Of a DNA stretch of 64,000 bases, positions 42,053 to 51,677 are shown in pieces. A program made the translations under genes and the position numbers. This DNA comes from Pseudomonas sp. St316 (GTDB taxonomy: Bacteria > Pseudomonadota > Gammaproteobacteria > Pseudomonadales > Pseudomonadaceae). The stretch's first letter is position 1, and each line of letters starts with the position of its first letter. Location: positions 1,860,001-1,924,000 of the forward strand of contig NZ_AP021901.1 in NCBI RefSeq assembly GCF_018325905.1, written 5' to 3'. The notes under the pieces are model-generated. The model was not told where the DNA came from. It did no database searches and was given only the letters and a program-made list of their open reading frames with translations.

Positions 42053-43714
42053 ATGAAAGAGAAGACCAAACAGGGTCGGCGGGTGCTGACTCAAGGTGCG
42101 CTGACACTGTTGATGGTTGGCGGCGCACAGGTTTCGATGGCGGCCTCGTTCGACATGTCGAACCCGGACTACCGTGTGCGTTGGGACAATACGGTCCGTT
42201 ACAACCTCGGGATGCGCACCGACAGTCAAGACAGCCACATCATGAACACGCCGAACTACGACGAGTCGGACGGCAAGTTCGATAAAGGCGATATCGTGAC
42301 AAATCGCCTCGATCTGTTGAGTGAGTTCGACCTTTCCTACCTCAACGAATGGGGAGGGCGACTCAGTGCCGCCGCCTGGTTTGACCAGGCTTATCACGAC
42401 GACTCGGTGACCAGTAACATTCCCGGCTACGCGACCAGCTATCACAACAATAAGTACAGCGATGAAGTGGATCGCTACATGAACGGACCGTCGGGCGAGA
42501 TCCTCGATGCGTTCGTCTGGCGCAACTTCAACATCGGCGACACGCCAGTCAACGTGAAAGTCGGTCGCCATACCAACTATTGGGGCGAGGGCCTGCTCTT
42601 CGGCGCCCACTCCGTGTCTTACTCGCAAGCCCCGAGCGATGGCGTGAAGGCGTCAACCAGCCCAGGTATCGAAACCAAGGAAGTGTTCCTGCCCGTCGGA
42701 CAAGTGTCGGCCAAAGCGCAGGTCACCGACCGACTCTCCCTTGCCGCTCAGTACTTCTATGAATGGGAACCGACCCGGATTCCATTCGGCGGCACCTATT
42801 TCGGTGGCGCCGACCCTCTGTTCGAAGGTCCGGACCAATTGCCGGTGGCTGCCAATGGGGCAACGTTGCAGCGTCAGGATTCGCGCTTCGGGCGTGACGG
42901 CAAGAACTGGGGCGTGATGGGTAAGCTCAACGTCGAAGAAATCGAATCGACCTTTGGCGCCTACTATCGTCAGTTCGATGACTACCAGCCTTGGCTGGCA
43001 CCGCAGGTCAAAGCGGCATCGGGCTCCTATCGGGTGGTCTACCCACGCGGCGTGAAACTCGCTGGTGTCAGTTTTGCCCGGGTCTTCAACACCGTGGCGG
43101 TAGGGACCGAGTTGTCCTATCGCATGGGCGGCGCGTTGAATGCCACCGGTGTCAGTGCCCTGGATGATGAAGGCCCTCGCGGCGATACGATCCACTTCAT
43201 CGCCAACGCTGTCTACGGCGTACCGCGTAACTTCATTTCGGACAACGCCACGCTGGTCGGTGAGTTCGCCTACAGTCATTTGCAACGGGTGACCGAACAC
43301 GAAGAACTGTACAAGGGCGTCGGTACGGCGGCCTGTACCAATGCCAGGACTCCCGGCATTCCTGATTCGGGCAGCGAAGCCGATGGCTGTTCGTCGAAGA
43401 ACTACTACGCCGTCGCCGTCAACTATACGCCACAGTACATTTCCATCTTTCCGTCCTGGGATCTGGATGTTCCATTGACCGTCAACTACGGTCTGCATGG
43501 CAACGCACCGACTGCCGGTGGTGGGAACGAGGGAGCGCTGTCCTATTCGATCGGGCTGAAGGCAACTTACGCGCAACTCTATGAGTTCGGGTTGCGCTAT
43601 GCCGACACCCGGGCTCAACCCAAGCACCTGGCGAACGGGACCGTGGCGGGTAACGGGCCCGTGGGCGGCACCGACCGCGGCTGGCTGGCGTTTACCTTCA
43701 AGACCTCCTTCTGA
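42053..43714 (+). CDS. DUF1302-family outer-membrane protein (copy B)
   Basis: 553 residues from ATG 42053 (AAGG upstream). The signal peptide ends near VSMAASFD. The mature start, DMSNPDYRVRWDNTVRYNLG, and the C-terminal Phe (WLAFTFKTSF) mirror copy A at 28521, and the proteins align along their length (for example VKVGRHTNYWGEGLLFGAHS against VRAGRHTVYWGNGLLIAGHA). Outer-membrane beta-barrel inferred. It heads an operon running through DUF1329, YCF48-type, MMPL, VOC, enoyl-CoA hydratase and SDR genes to about 51.6 kb. Confidence 0.88.
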   Translation: MKEKTKQGRRVLTQGALTLLMVGGAQVSMAASFDMSNPDYRVRWDNTVRYNLGMRTDSQDSHIMNTPNYDESDGKFDKGDIVTNRLDLLSEFDLSYLNEWGGRLSAAAWFDQAYHDDSVTSNIPGYATSYHNNKYSDEVDRYMNGPSGEILDAFVWRNFNIGDTPVNVKVGRHTNYWGEGLLFGAHSVSYSQAPSDGVKASTSPGIETKEVFLPVGQVSAKAQVTDRLSLAAQYFYEWEPTRIPFGGTYFGGADPLFEGPDQLPVAANGATLQRQDSRFGRDGKNWGVMGKLNVEEIESTFGAYYRQFDDYQPWLAPQVKAASGSYRVVYPRGVKLAGVSFARVFNTVAVGTELSYRMGGALNATGVSALDDEGPRGDTIHFIANAVYGVPRNFISDNATLVGEFAYSHLQRVTEHEELYKGVGTAACTNARTPGIPDSGSEADGCSSKNYYAVAVNYTPQYISIFPSWDLDVPLTVNYGLHGNAPTAGGGNEGALSYSIGLKATYAQLYEFGLRYADTRAQPKHLANGTVAGNGPVGGTDRGWLAFTFKTSF

Positions 43715-43744
43715 CAAATACAACAAGAATCGGAGAATGTGTTC

Positions 43745-45106
43745 ATGAAACGACAACTTGCCCTATCCATTGCCCTGATGAGCATGGCGACCTACACCCT
43801 GGCGGCAGGCGGTGACGCCTCGGAACTGGGCAAAAGCCTTACCCCGTTCGGGGCGATCAAGGCAGGTAACGCCGAAGGTACGATTCCTGCCTATGATGGC
43901 GGCTTGACCAAGGCACCGGCCGGCTTCGTAGCGGATAGCGGGTTCTGGGTCGACCCGTTCAAGGACGAGAAACCACTGTTTCGCATTGATGCCAAAAACG
44001 TTGACCAGTACGGGGACAAGCTCAGTGAAGGGCAAAAGGCCCTGATCAAGAAATACCCGACCTACTACATCGACGTTTACCCAAGCCACCGTACGGCGGC
44101 CTATCCTCAGGCGGTACTTGACGCCACCATGCGCAACGCCACCAGCTGTCAGATCCAAAAGGACGGGTTGGCAGTCGATCCGGCCTGCCGTGGCGGCTTG
44201 CCGTTCCCGATTCCGAAAACCGGCAACGAAGTGATGTGGAACCAGCAGGTGCGTTACAAGATCGGCACCGGCTACTCGACCACGTCTTCTTCCAATAGCT
44301 GGGTAGTCGATGCGAACGGCTCGATTACCAAGACCGCTGAACAGGCGACCTTCGAGGAAACCCCTTATTACCAGGTGACTCAGCAGGATCGCGACCCATT
44401 GATGTATGCCCGGGTGTTCTCGCGCAATGACTATCCGGCGCGACGTTCTGGTGAAGTGGTGGTACTGACCGACTTCCTCGATCCGTTGGCCAAGGCGCGT
44501 CGTTCGTTCAGTTATTCCCCAGGCCAGCGCCGGGTAAAACTGGCGCCGGAATTCGCCTTCGACACGCCGGTCGCCAGCCAGGGCGGTGTGACGCTGTTCG
44601 ACGAGCTGCAAATGTTCTCCGGCAGCCAGGACCGGTTCGACTACAAACTGGTCGGCCGCAAGGAGATGTACATCCCTTACAACGCCTACAAGTTCTATTT
44701 CGGCGTTGGCAAGCAGGAAGATCAGTTCATGCCGCACCACGCCAATCCGGCGAACGAGCGTTGGGAACTGCATCGGGTCTGGGTCGTCGAGGCGACGTTG
44801 AAGCCGGGCATGCGTCACGTCTACAGCAAGCGCACCTACTATCTGGATGAAGATACCTTCGGCGTAGGCCTGTATGACGCCTGGGACAAGAGCGGCGCCT
44901 TGTATCGCTCGATCTTCCTCAGCGGTGTCCAGCTCTACGACAAGAACATCCCCTACAACGTGAAGAACGTCGTTTATGACTTCAACAAAGGCATGTATGC
45001 GTTGCTCAACGATGGTTTGAAGGGCGGCTACAAATTCGTCGACAAACCACTTTCCGAGCGTGACATGAACCCTGAAGCCATTGTGGCCCGGGTGACTCAG
45101 CGCTGA
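43745..45106 (+). CDS. DUF1329-family envelope protein (copy B)
   Basis: 453 residues from ATG 43745; a GTG at 43739 is also in frame. The signal peptide is MKRQLALSIALMSMATYTLA. The family motif is LGKSLTPFGAIKAGNAEGTI and PAYDGGL. RWELHRVWVVEATLKPGMRH near the C-terminus is shared with copy A. It follows DUF1302 copy B by 30 nt. The pair is probably a functional unit in outer-membrane transit or sensing of a hydrophobic substrate. Confidence 0.9.
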   Translation: MKRQLALSIALMSMATYTLAAGGDASELGKSLTPFGAIKAGNAEGTIPAYDGGLTKAPAGFVADSGFWVDPFKDEKPLFRIDAKNVDQYGDKLSEGQKALIKKYPTYYIDVYPSHRTAAYPQAVLDATMRNATSCQIQKDGLAVDPACRGGLPFPIPKTGNEVMWNQQVRYKIGTGYSTTSSSNSWVVDANGSITKTAEQATFEETPYYQVTQQDRDPLMYARVFSRNDYPARRSGEVVVLTDFLDPLAKARRSFSYSPGQRRVKLAPEFAFDTPVASQGGVTLFDELQMFSGSQDRFDYKLVGRKEMYIPYNAYKFYFGVGKQEDQFMPHHANPANERWELHRVWVVEATLKPGMRHVYSKRTYYLDEDTFGVGLYDAWDKSGALYRSIFLSGVQLYDKNIPYNVKNVVYDFNKGMYALLNDGLKGGYKFVDKPLSERDMNPEAIVARVTQR

Positions 45107-45201
45107 CGTGATCTCGCCTGTTCTGCGTGCCGGTTTGCGCATCAAGCCTGGCAGGCAGAGCGGGTGGGTTCGCCACGTGGGATGGTTAAGGAATAAAAAT
45201 A

Positions 45202-46332
45202 ATGACTGGCCCTTGCCCTGCTTCTTTTTTCCGCTCCACGACGCGCCTGCTGCTGGCTGTCGCGCTGATCGTCGGTGCGAGTCCGTGGGTGACGACGCCT
45301 GCCTATAGCGCGGTCGCGTCCTCCGCCGACTCGCTGGACGTGCCGGCGCAGCGGGTGGATGAACGTCTGCCCGCACCCTTGCTGTCGGTCGCCAGGGCTG
45401 GCAACGCGATGATCGGCGTCGGTCTGCACGGGCTGATCCAGCGTTCCACCGATGACGGCCGGACCTGGCGGCAGGTCGACAGCCCGGTTTCCAGCGATCT
45501 GGTGCAAGTACGCTTTCGCGATGAGCGCAATGGCTGGGTCGTCGGTCACGATGCCTTGGTCATGCGCACCACCGATGGCGGCGACAGCTGGCAGGTGCAA
45601 CTTGACGGGCGCCGCCTGTTGACGTTGCTCAACGCCTACTACGGCCCGCGGGCCGAAAAAGGCGATGAAGCCGCAGCCCTGGTGCTCAGGGAGGTTGCCA
45701 TGGCCGCCAGCACTTCGGCGACGCCGGACGTGTTGGCCGCACCGTTTCTGGATGTGATGTTCAATGAACACGGCAGCGGGTTTGTCGTGGGGGCCTTCGG
45801 CATGTTGTTGCACAGCGCTGATAACGGCCAGAGCTGGGAACCATGGATCGAGCGCAGCGACAACGATCGACGCATGCACCTGTATGGCCTGGCGCAGCAC
45901 GCTGGCGCTTTTTATATCGCGGGTGAACAGGGCCTGTTGTTGCGCCTGGACGGTCAGCAACAGCGTTTCGTGAAAATCGATACGCCCTATACCGGTACCT
46001 ACTTTGGCGTTCGTGCCTTCGATCATCTACTGCTGGCTTACGGACTGCGCGGCAATCTGTTGGCCAGCCGTGATGACGGCCAGCAGTGGCAGCCCGTGGA
46101 GACCCGGCTCAATAGCAGCCTGGTCAGTATCGTCGAGCAGGGCAACGCCTTGATCGTCGTAAGCCAGGGGGGGCAATTGGTCAGTGTCGATCGGCAGAGT
46201 TTGCAGGTCAGCCCGTTGACCGATGCGCGGGTAGGCGAGGTGTATGCAGCCACCGCCACCAAACAGGCTGGGAGCCTGGTCGTCACGCGCTTCAGCGGCG
46301 CGAAGGTCATCGATATCGCCCCGGCCAACTAA
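45202..46332 (+). CDS. YCF48/BNR-type beta-propeller protein
   Basis: 376 residues with an N-terminal export signal (TTRLLLAVALIVGASPWVTT). Sialidase-like BNR repeats recur: QRSTDDGRTWRQVDSP, MRTTDGGDSWQVQLDG, HSADNGQSWEPWIERS, ASRDDGQQWQPVETRL. It resembles the YCF48/Hcf136 photosystem-assembly fold, which in heterotrophs is found beside DUF1302/DUF1329 and MMPL genes. Probably a periplasmic partner of the adjacent transporter. It starts at ATG 45202 with TAAGGA upstream and runs 35 nt before the MMPL gene. Confidence 0.88.
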   Translation: MTGPCPASFFRSTTRLLLAVALIVGASPWVTTPAYSAVASSADSLDVPAQRVDERLPAPLLSVARAGNAMIGVGLHGLIQRSTDDGRTWRQVDSPVSSDLVQVRFRDERNGWVVGHDALVMRTTDGGDSWQVQLDGRRLLTLLNAYYGPRAEKGDEAAALVLREVAMAASTSATPDVLAAPFLDVMFNEHGSGFVVGAFGMLLHSADNGQSWEPWIERSDNDRRMHLYGLAQHAGAFYIAGEQGLLLRLDGQQQRFVKIDTPYTGTYFGVRAFDHLLLAYGLRGNLLASRDDGQQWQPVETRLNSSLVSIVEQGNALIVVSQGGQLVSVDRQSLQVSPLTDARVGEVYAATATKQAGSLVVTRFSGAKVIDIAPAN

Positions 46333-46367
46333 CGCCGCCGGCACGATTCCCCTACGAGAAAGAAAAA

Positions 46368-48899
46368 ATGGTCGAGCAAAAATTCAACAGCGGGATGCCA
46401 GTGATTGCCAACCTGGAGGACTTTGACAAGCACTCCGGTGGCTGGTTTGAACGGGTCATTTTCCGTCATCGCATGGTCGTCATCGTTGCCTGCTTGCTCG
46501 CCACGGTCGTGCTGGGCTTCTTTGCTACCCAGCTGCAGGTGAATGCCAGCTTCGAGAAAATGATTCCCAGCTCCAGCCCGTACATCAAGAATTACCTGGC
46601 CTATAAAAACCAGTTACCAGGCCTGGGCAACAGCATTCGCGTGGTGGTGGAAAACAAGACCGGTGACATCTACGACGCTGACTACTTGCTGGCCCTGCAG
46701 AAGGTCAACGACACCCTGTACCTGATTCCGGGTATCGACCGTTCCTGGATGAAGTCGCTGTGGATGCCCATCGTTCGCTGGAAAGAAGTGACGGAGGAGG
46801 GCATCGATGGCGGTGCGGTGATGCCAGCCGATTACGACGGCAGCGACAAGTCGATAAAGGCGCTGCGCCGCAACATCATGCGCGCCGGCATTATCGGCAA
46901 CCTGGTGGCCAACGACGGCCGGTCGAGCATGATTGTCGCGCCACTGCTCGATACTCATCCGCAGACCGGGAAACCCCTGGACTACGGTGATTTTTCCAAG
47001 CAACTGGAAGCACAGATTCGCTCGCTGGAAAGCGACAAGGTGGGCATTCACATTGTCGGTTTCAGCAAGCTGGTCGGTGACCTGATCGACGGCCTGTATT
47101 CGGTGATGCTGTTCTTTGGCACCTCGGTGGTGATCGCCGGCCTGTTCGTCTACTGCTATACCCGCTGCCTGCGCAGCACCCTGTTGCTGGTGAGCGTGGC
47201 GGTGGCCGGTGTGGTGTGGCTGTTGGGTTTGATGCAGATCCTCGGCTACGAGCTGGATCCGTATTCGATTCTGGTGCCGTTCCTGATTTTTGCCATCGGC
47301 ATTTCCCATGGCACGCAGAAGATGAACGGCATCCTCCAGGATATTGGCCGGGGCACTCATAAGTATGTGGCCGCGCGATACACCTTCCGCCGTTTGTTCC
47401 TCACCGGCCTTACCGCGCTACTGACCAATATCGTCGGTTTTGCCGTGCTGGTGATCATTGATATCCCGGTGATCCGCGACCTGGCCCTGACCACCAGCAT
47501 CGGTGTGGCGGTGTTGATTTTCACCAAGCTGCTGCTGATTCCGGTGGCGCTGTCATACCTGGGTGTGAGTGAAAAAGCCGCGCGTATCGCCATCGCCAAA
47601 GACCAGGCCGATGAAGCCAGCCGAGGTTTGCTTGGGCATATCTGGCGTGGTCTCGACCGCTTCACCGAACGGCCGGCGGCCACGGCAGTCATTGCCTTGT
47701 CGCTGTTGGTGACCCTGCTGGGCAGCGTGGTGATGATGCATCTCAAGGTGGGCGACCTGGACCCCGGTGCACCCGAGTTGCGCGCGGACTCACGCTATAA
47801 CCGTGACAACGCCTACATCACCAGCCATTACGGACTTTCCAGTGACCAGTTCGTGGTCATCATGAAGACCAACGAAGACAGCTGCCGTCTGTACCAGTCG
47901 CTGCAAAGCATGGACAAACTGGCCTGGCGCCTGCGCCAGACGCCGGGCGTGCAAACCACCCAATCGCTGGCCGAAACCGTGCGGATGATCAGCTCCGGCA
48001 TGGCCGAAGGCAGCCCGAAATGGTTGAGCATCAGCCGTGACCAGGCGATCACCAACTCGGCGGTGGACGCGGCGATGATTTCCGCCCCCGGCATCACCAA
48101 CCAGCAATGCTCGGTGACGCCATTGATTGCCTACCTGGCAGACCACAAGGCCGATACCCTGAGCCGGGTATTGAAGGTCTCCGAGGCGTTCGCCAAGGAA
48201 AACAACACCGCCGCCGGCGCCGAGCAGCCGGTGGAATTCCTGCTGGCCGCGGGTAACGCCGGCATCGAGGCCGCCACCAACATCGAGGTTGAGAAGGGCA
48301 TCATCACGATGTACCTGGCTGTGTATGGCGCCACGGCCTTGCTCTGCCTGCTGACGTTCCGCAGTTGGCGTGCAACGCTGGTGGCGCTGATTCCGCTGCT
48401 GATGACCACGATCATCTGCAAGGCGCTAATGGTCTGGTTGGGCATCGGCCTGAAAGTGGCCACCTTGCCGGTCATCGCCGTGGGTGTCGGGGTCGGTGTC
48501 GATTACGCGTTGTACCTGCTGAGCGTGCAACTGGCGGTGCAGGCGCGAGGTGGCAGCCTGGCTGTCGCTTATCGCCGCTCGCTGGATTTCACTGGCCGTG
48601 TCGTCGCCCTGGTGGGCCTGACCATGGCCGCGGGGGTGATTACCTGGGCCTGGTCGCCGATCAAGTTCCAGGCGGACATGGGCATTCTGCTGACCTTCAT
48701 GTTCCTGTGGAACATGCTCGGTGCGCTGGTGTTGATCCCGGCCCTGTCACATTACCTGCTCAACCCCAAGGGCAACTCCAAGGCCGGAGTGACGCTTGAC
48801 CTTGAAGACGCCCGCGCGCAGCAGGAACCGCGTAAGGCCGCGACCAGTGCACCAACACACTCATTGACTGAGCTCGCCTTACCCCGGCGTGCCCGCTGA
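46368..48899 (+). CDS. MMPL/RND-superfamily transporter
   Basis: 843 residues with two repeated halves, each having one membrane helix, a large periplasmic domain and five further helices. First-half signature GISHGTQKMNGILQDIGRGT and second-half GVGVGVDYALYLLSVQLAVQ match the HAE3/MMPL group that moves lipids and hopanoid- or steroid-like molecules. It is an inner-membrane protein. With DUF1302, DUF1329 and YCF48-type partners it probably forms a trans-envelope transport route for the cluster's substrate; direction cannot be told from sequence. Confidence 0.92.
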   Translation: MVEQKFNSGMPVIANLEDFDKHSGGWFERVIFRHRMVVIVACLLATVVLGFFATQLQVNASFEKMIPSSSPYIKNYLAYKNQLPGLGNSIRVVVENKTGDIYDADYLLALQKVNDTLYLIPGIDRSWMKSLWMPIVRWKEVTEEGIDGGAVMPADYDGSDKSIKALRRNIMRAGIIGNLVANDGRSSMIVAPLLDTHPQTGKPLDYGDFSKQLEAQIRSLESDKVGIHIVGFSKLVGDLIDGLYSVMLFFGTSVVIAGLFVYCYTRCLRSTLLLVSVAVAGVVWLLGLMQILGYELDPYSILVPFLIFAIGISHGTQKMNGILQDIGRGTHKYVAARYTFRRLFLTGLTALLTNIVGFAVLVIIDIPVIRDLALTTSIGVAVLIFTKLLLIPVALSYLGVSEKAARIAIAKDQADEASRGLLGHIWRGLDRFTERPAATAVIALSLLVTLLGSVVMMHLKVGDLDPGAPELRADSRYNRDNAYITSHYGLSSDQFVVIMKTNEDSCRLYQSLQSMDKLAWRLRQTPGVQTTQSLAETVRMISSGMAEGSPKWLSISRDQAITNSAVDAAMISAPGITNQQCSVTPLIAYLADHKADTLSRVLKVSEAFAKENNTAAGAEQPVEFLLAAGNAGIEAATNIEVEKGIITMYLAVYGATALLCLLTFRSWRATLVALIPLLMTTIICKALMVWLGIGLKVATLPVIAVGVGVGVDYALYLLSVQLAVQARGGSLAVAYRRSLDFTGRVVALVGLTMAAGVITWAWSPIKFQADMGILLTFMFLWNMLGALVLIPALSHYLLNPKGNSKAGVTLDLEDARAQQEPRKAATSAPTHSLTELALPRRAR

Positions 48900-48946
48900 C
48901 TAATGGCCGGGCCCAGGCCCTGGCTGGCAATTGCAAGGAGATAAAG

Positions 48947-49918
48947 ATGTTCGAGTTATTGATGAGTGCCGACATGATGGTTCCAGACCCGGACGGCATG
49001 ACGCAAATGTTGGTCGACAAGCTCGGGATCTACAAACACGAGCGCTGGCGCCAGGCGTTCGATAATCACCCGTACATCGCGCATTTTCTGCGGGTACACA
49101 AATCCCTGGCGGTGTCGCCGACGCGCATCGAACCGCAGTGGCACCTGGATCGGCCGAACCCCGGTGACCCGCTGTTTCATGATTTCCTGGAAAGCCTCAA
49201 GGATTTCCAGGGCCACCACCGGCCCATGCTTACCCACTCCATCGTGCTGGCGCTGCATGGGGACAAGTTCGACGCGCTGGTGGACAAACTGATGCGTCGT
49301 CGCTTGCCATTCCGCATGGCGCAGCGCACCCCGGAAATGCCGTTCGATCGCCTATGGCTGGGGGCGACCCCCGAGCAACCGTATTACCAACCCTCCGTGG
49401 ACGGCGGCTTGTGCATTGAAATCATGCCGACCGAGCCTTTGCAGATGCCGCCGGAAACCTACCAGCTGCCACCGATGCAACCGCGCGATCTCAAGCCCGG
49501 CGACATGGTGCGCGTCACCGCCCGTGGCTTCCTGATACGCGACCTCGATGAAACCCTGCGCAAGGTATCGACCAACCTCGACTGGGAGCCGAGCGGCCCG
49601 GTAGAGACCATCGGTAGTGAAGGTTACCGCCGTGCGCGGATGGGCTTCACAGTGCCCAACAGCGCCACCCTCGATGTGCTCGAGGCTACCTACTGGAACA
49701 CCGACGCCGGCCACTACGTCAATAATTGGGGCCCGGGTCCGTACTACATCCGCATCGGTGTCAACGACCTGGCCGCCAAAGCCGAGGACTTGCGAGCGCG
49801 CGGCACTCGGTTCCAGTGGATCGAATCCTCGGCGGCCGTGGGTGGCCGTGCGTTGATCAAGGTCGATCCGCAGGAACTCGATGGCCAAGTCTTCGAGTTC
49901 GAGGAGTGCTCTGCATGA
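48947..49918 (+). CDS. VOC (glyoxalase/extradiol-dioxygenase fold) protein
   Basis: 323 residues with two VOC-like modules. The first contains LTHSIVLALHGDKFDALVDK and GGLCIEIMPTEPL. The second (about 195-320) contains YYIRIGVNDLAAKAEDLRAR and QVFEFEE. A His and Glu in module one and a Glu in module two could form a metal site, but one expected His in module two appears to be Tyr. The fold includes glyoxalases, extradiol ring-cleavage dioxygenases and epimerases; I cannot choose. The stop overlaps the enoyl-CoA hydratase start by 4 nt. Confidence 0.82.
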   Translation: MFELLMSADMMVPDPDGMTQMLVDKLGIYKHERWRQAFDNHPYIAHFLRVHKSLAVSPTRIEPQWHLDRPNPGDPLFHDFLESLKDFQGHHRPMLTHSIVLALHGDKFDALVDKLMRRRLPFRMAQRTPEMPFDRLWLGATPEQPYYQPSVDGGLCIEIMPTEPLQMPPETYQLPPMQPRDLKPGDMVRVTARGFLIRDLDETLRKVSTNLDWEPSGPVETIGSEGYRRARMGFTVPNSATLDVLEATYWNTDAGHYVNNWGPGPYYIRIGVNDLAAKAEDLRARGTRFQWIESSAAVGGRALIKVDPQELDGQVFEFEECSA

Positions 49919-50733
49919 GCCCGGCGCAGAACCAGCCGTCTTGCGTGCTGATCAACGATGCCGTGCGCCTGGAGCGGGAGGCCATGGTGGGCTGGGTGGT
50001 ACTGACCCGGCCCCGGCAGATCAACGCCATCAACGACGACATTCGCCAGGGCGTGCCGCAAGCATTGGCGTTGTTGCAACAAGACCCGGAAATTCGTGTG
50101 ATCGTGATTCGCGGGGAAGGCGAGCGAGGCTTTTGTGCGGGCGCCGATATCAAGGAACGTCGCGGTCCGGAGTCGAGCCTGCAAGTGCGCCAGCGCATGG
50201 AAAAGGTGCGCTGGATCGAAGCGCTGGATGGCATCGGCAAACCCGTGATTGCCGCCATCCATGGCTACTGCATGGGCGGTGGGCTGGAGCTGGTATTGGC
50301 GTGTGACATCCGTTTCGCCGCGCCCGATGCCGTGTTCGCCCTGCCGGAAACCGGCCTGGGCCTGATTCCCGGTGGCGGCGGCACGCAACGACTTTCCCGT
50401 GTGGTGGCGCCGGGTCAGGCATTGGACATGTTGCTTACCGGTGACCGGGTGGGTGCCGAACACGCGCAGCGCATTGGCCTGGTCAGCCGCCTGGCCAGTG
50501 ACAACGCCAGCCTGCTGGACGAAGTACGGGCCTTTGCTCAGCGCATCGCCAGCAAACCACCCACCGCGTCGGCCTTTGTCAAACAGGCGGCCCGGGCGGC
50601 GCTGGACATGGATCTCAAGCGCGGCCTGGACTTGGAGCTCGATCTGTTCGCCTTGCTGGCCCCGACCAAGGATGCCCGCGAAGCGGCCCAGGCGTTCAGC
50701 GAGCGGCGCGAACCGCGCTTTACCGGCGAGTAA
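49915..50733 (+). CDS. Enoyl-CoA hydratase/isomerase family protein
   Basis: 272 residues from ATG 49915, translationally coupled (ATGA) to the VOC gene; longer upstream frames are spurious. The crotonase signature includes RGFCAGADIKERRGPESSL (CoA-binding loop) and GYCMGGGLELVLACDIRFAA (oxyanion hole). The catalytic Glu region is ALPETGLGLIPGGGGTQRLS. It probably hydrates an enoyl-CoA during side-chain or ring degradation; hydrolase or isomerase chemistry is possible within the family. Confidence 0.92.
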   Translation: MSPAQNQPSCVLINDAVRLEREAMVGWVVLTRPRQINAINDDIRQGVPQALALLQQDPEIRVIVIRGEGERGFCAGADIKERRGPESSLQVRQRMEKVRWIEALDGIGKPVIAAIHGYCMGGGLELVLACDIRFAAPDAVFALPETGLGLIPGGGGTQRLSRVVAPGQALDMLLTGDRVGAEHAQRIGLVSRLASDNASLLDEVRAFAQRIASKPPTASAFVKQAARAALDMDLKRGLDLELDLFALLAPTKDAREAAQAFSERREPRFTGE

Positions 50734-50765
50734 AGCGTCACCCAAAAAACAATAAGGAACAGGAC

Positions 50766-51587
50766 ATGAGCACAGGAAAACTGGCAGGGCGAGTGGCCAT
50801 TATTACCGGTTCCGGTGGCGGCCTGGGCGCTGAGTGCGCCCGGGTACTGGCGTCGCATGGTGCAAGTATCGCAGTGGTCGATATCAACTTCGAGGGCGCG
50901 ACGGCCGTTGCCGAGTCGCTGCTGGCTGCGGGTCATCAAGCCTTGGCGATCGCTACGGACGTGTCCTCGGAAGACGACGTGCGGGCGATGGTCGCCCAGG
51001 TGAAACAGCGTTTTGGCCGTGTCGACATCCTGCACAACAACGCGGCGATCCTGAATGCCGAGCAACGTCAGTTGGACCGTGACTTCGTCAACCTCGATAT
51101 GCAGGCCTGGGATCGCGCCATCGCCGTCAACTTGCGGGGCGCGGTGCTGTGCACCAAGCATGTGATCCCGGTCATGCTGGAGAACGGCAAGGGCTCGATT
51201 ATCTTTGCCACTTCAGGCCTGGGCATGCAGGGCGATATGTCCCTGACCGGCTACGCCACCTCCAAGGCGGGGCTGATGATGCTGCCGCGCATGGTGGCTT
51301 CGCAGTACGGCAAGCAAGGTATTCGTGGTAACGCCGTGCAGATCGGCCTGGCGCCTTCGGAGCACGCCATGCCTGAACCGGTGCTCGACATTCTGCGCGA
51401 CAACCACTGCACCGCCGAGCTGGGCACACCCCGGCAGATCGCCGATGTCGTGGCATTCCTGGCCAGTGATGAATCCGCCTTTGTCACCGGCACCACACTG
51501 GTCGCCGACGGTGGTTTCAGCAGCCACACGCCATCCCTGGTGGCGATGCGCGCGCTCTTTGCGCAGATGGGCCGCACCGGCATGTAA
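50766..51587 (+). CDS. Short-chain dehydrogenase/reductase (SDR 4)
   Basis: 273 residues. Cofactor motif RVAIITGSGGGLGAECARVL; Asp after beta-2 (IAVVDINF) indicates NAD(H). HNNAAILNA and the catalytic GYATSKAGLMMLPRMVASQY are intact. It lies 33 nt after the enoyl-CoA hydratase gene and ends the operon; a 10-bp hairpin (51593-51624) follows. Probably oxidises a hydroxyl group of a pathway intermediate. Confidence 0.92.
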   Translation: MSTGKLAGRVAIITGSGGGLGAECARVLASHGASIAVVDINFEGATAVAESLLAAGHQALAIATDVSSEDDVRAMVAQVKQRFGRVDILHNNAAILNAEQRQLDRDFVNLDMQAWDRAIAVNLRGAVLCTKHVIPVMLENGKGSIIFATSGLGMQGDMSLTGYATSKAGLMMLPRMVASQYGKQGIRGNAVQIGLAPSEHAMPEPVLDILRDNHCTAELGTPRQIADVVAFLASDESAFVTGTTLVADGGFSSHTPSLVAMRALFAQMGRTGM

Positions 51588-51592
51588 CGCTT

Positions 51593-51624
51593 GCCTCGGC
51601 GCCCTCTACGCAGTGCGCCGAGGC
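51593..51624 (+). terminator. Hairpin after SDR 4
   Basis: GCCTCGGCGC (51593-51602) pairs with GCGCCGAGGC (51615-51624) round a 12-nt loop. There is no long T tract, so it is a moderate terminator or attenuator before the FAD-enzyme gene. Confidence 0.55.
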
Positions 51625-51677
51625 TGATCTTCGCCGCTACAGCCGCCGTGCTTGTATTTCGACATTGGAAGCCTGAA

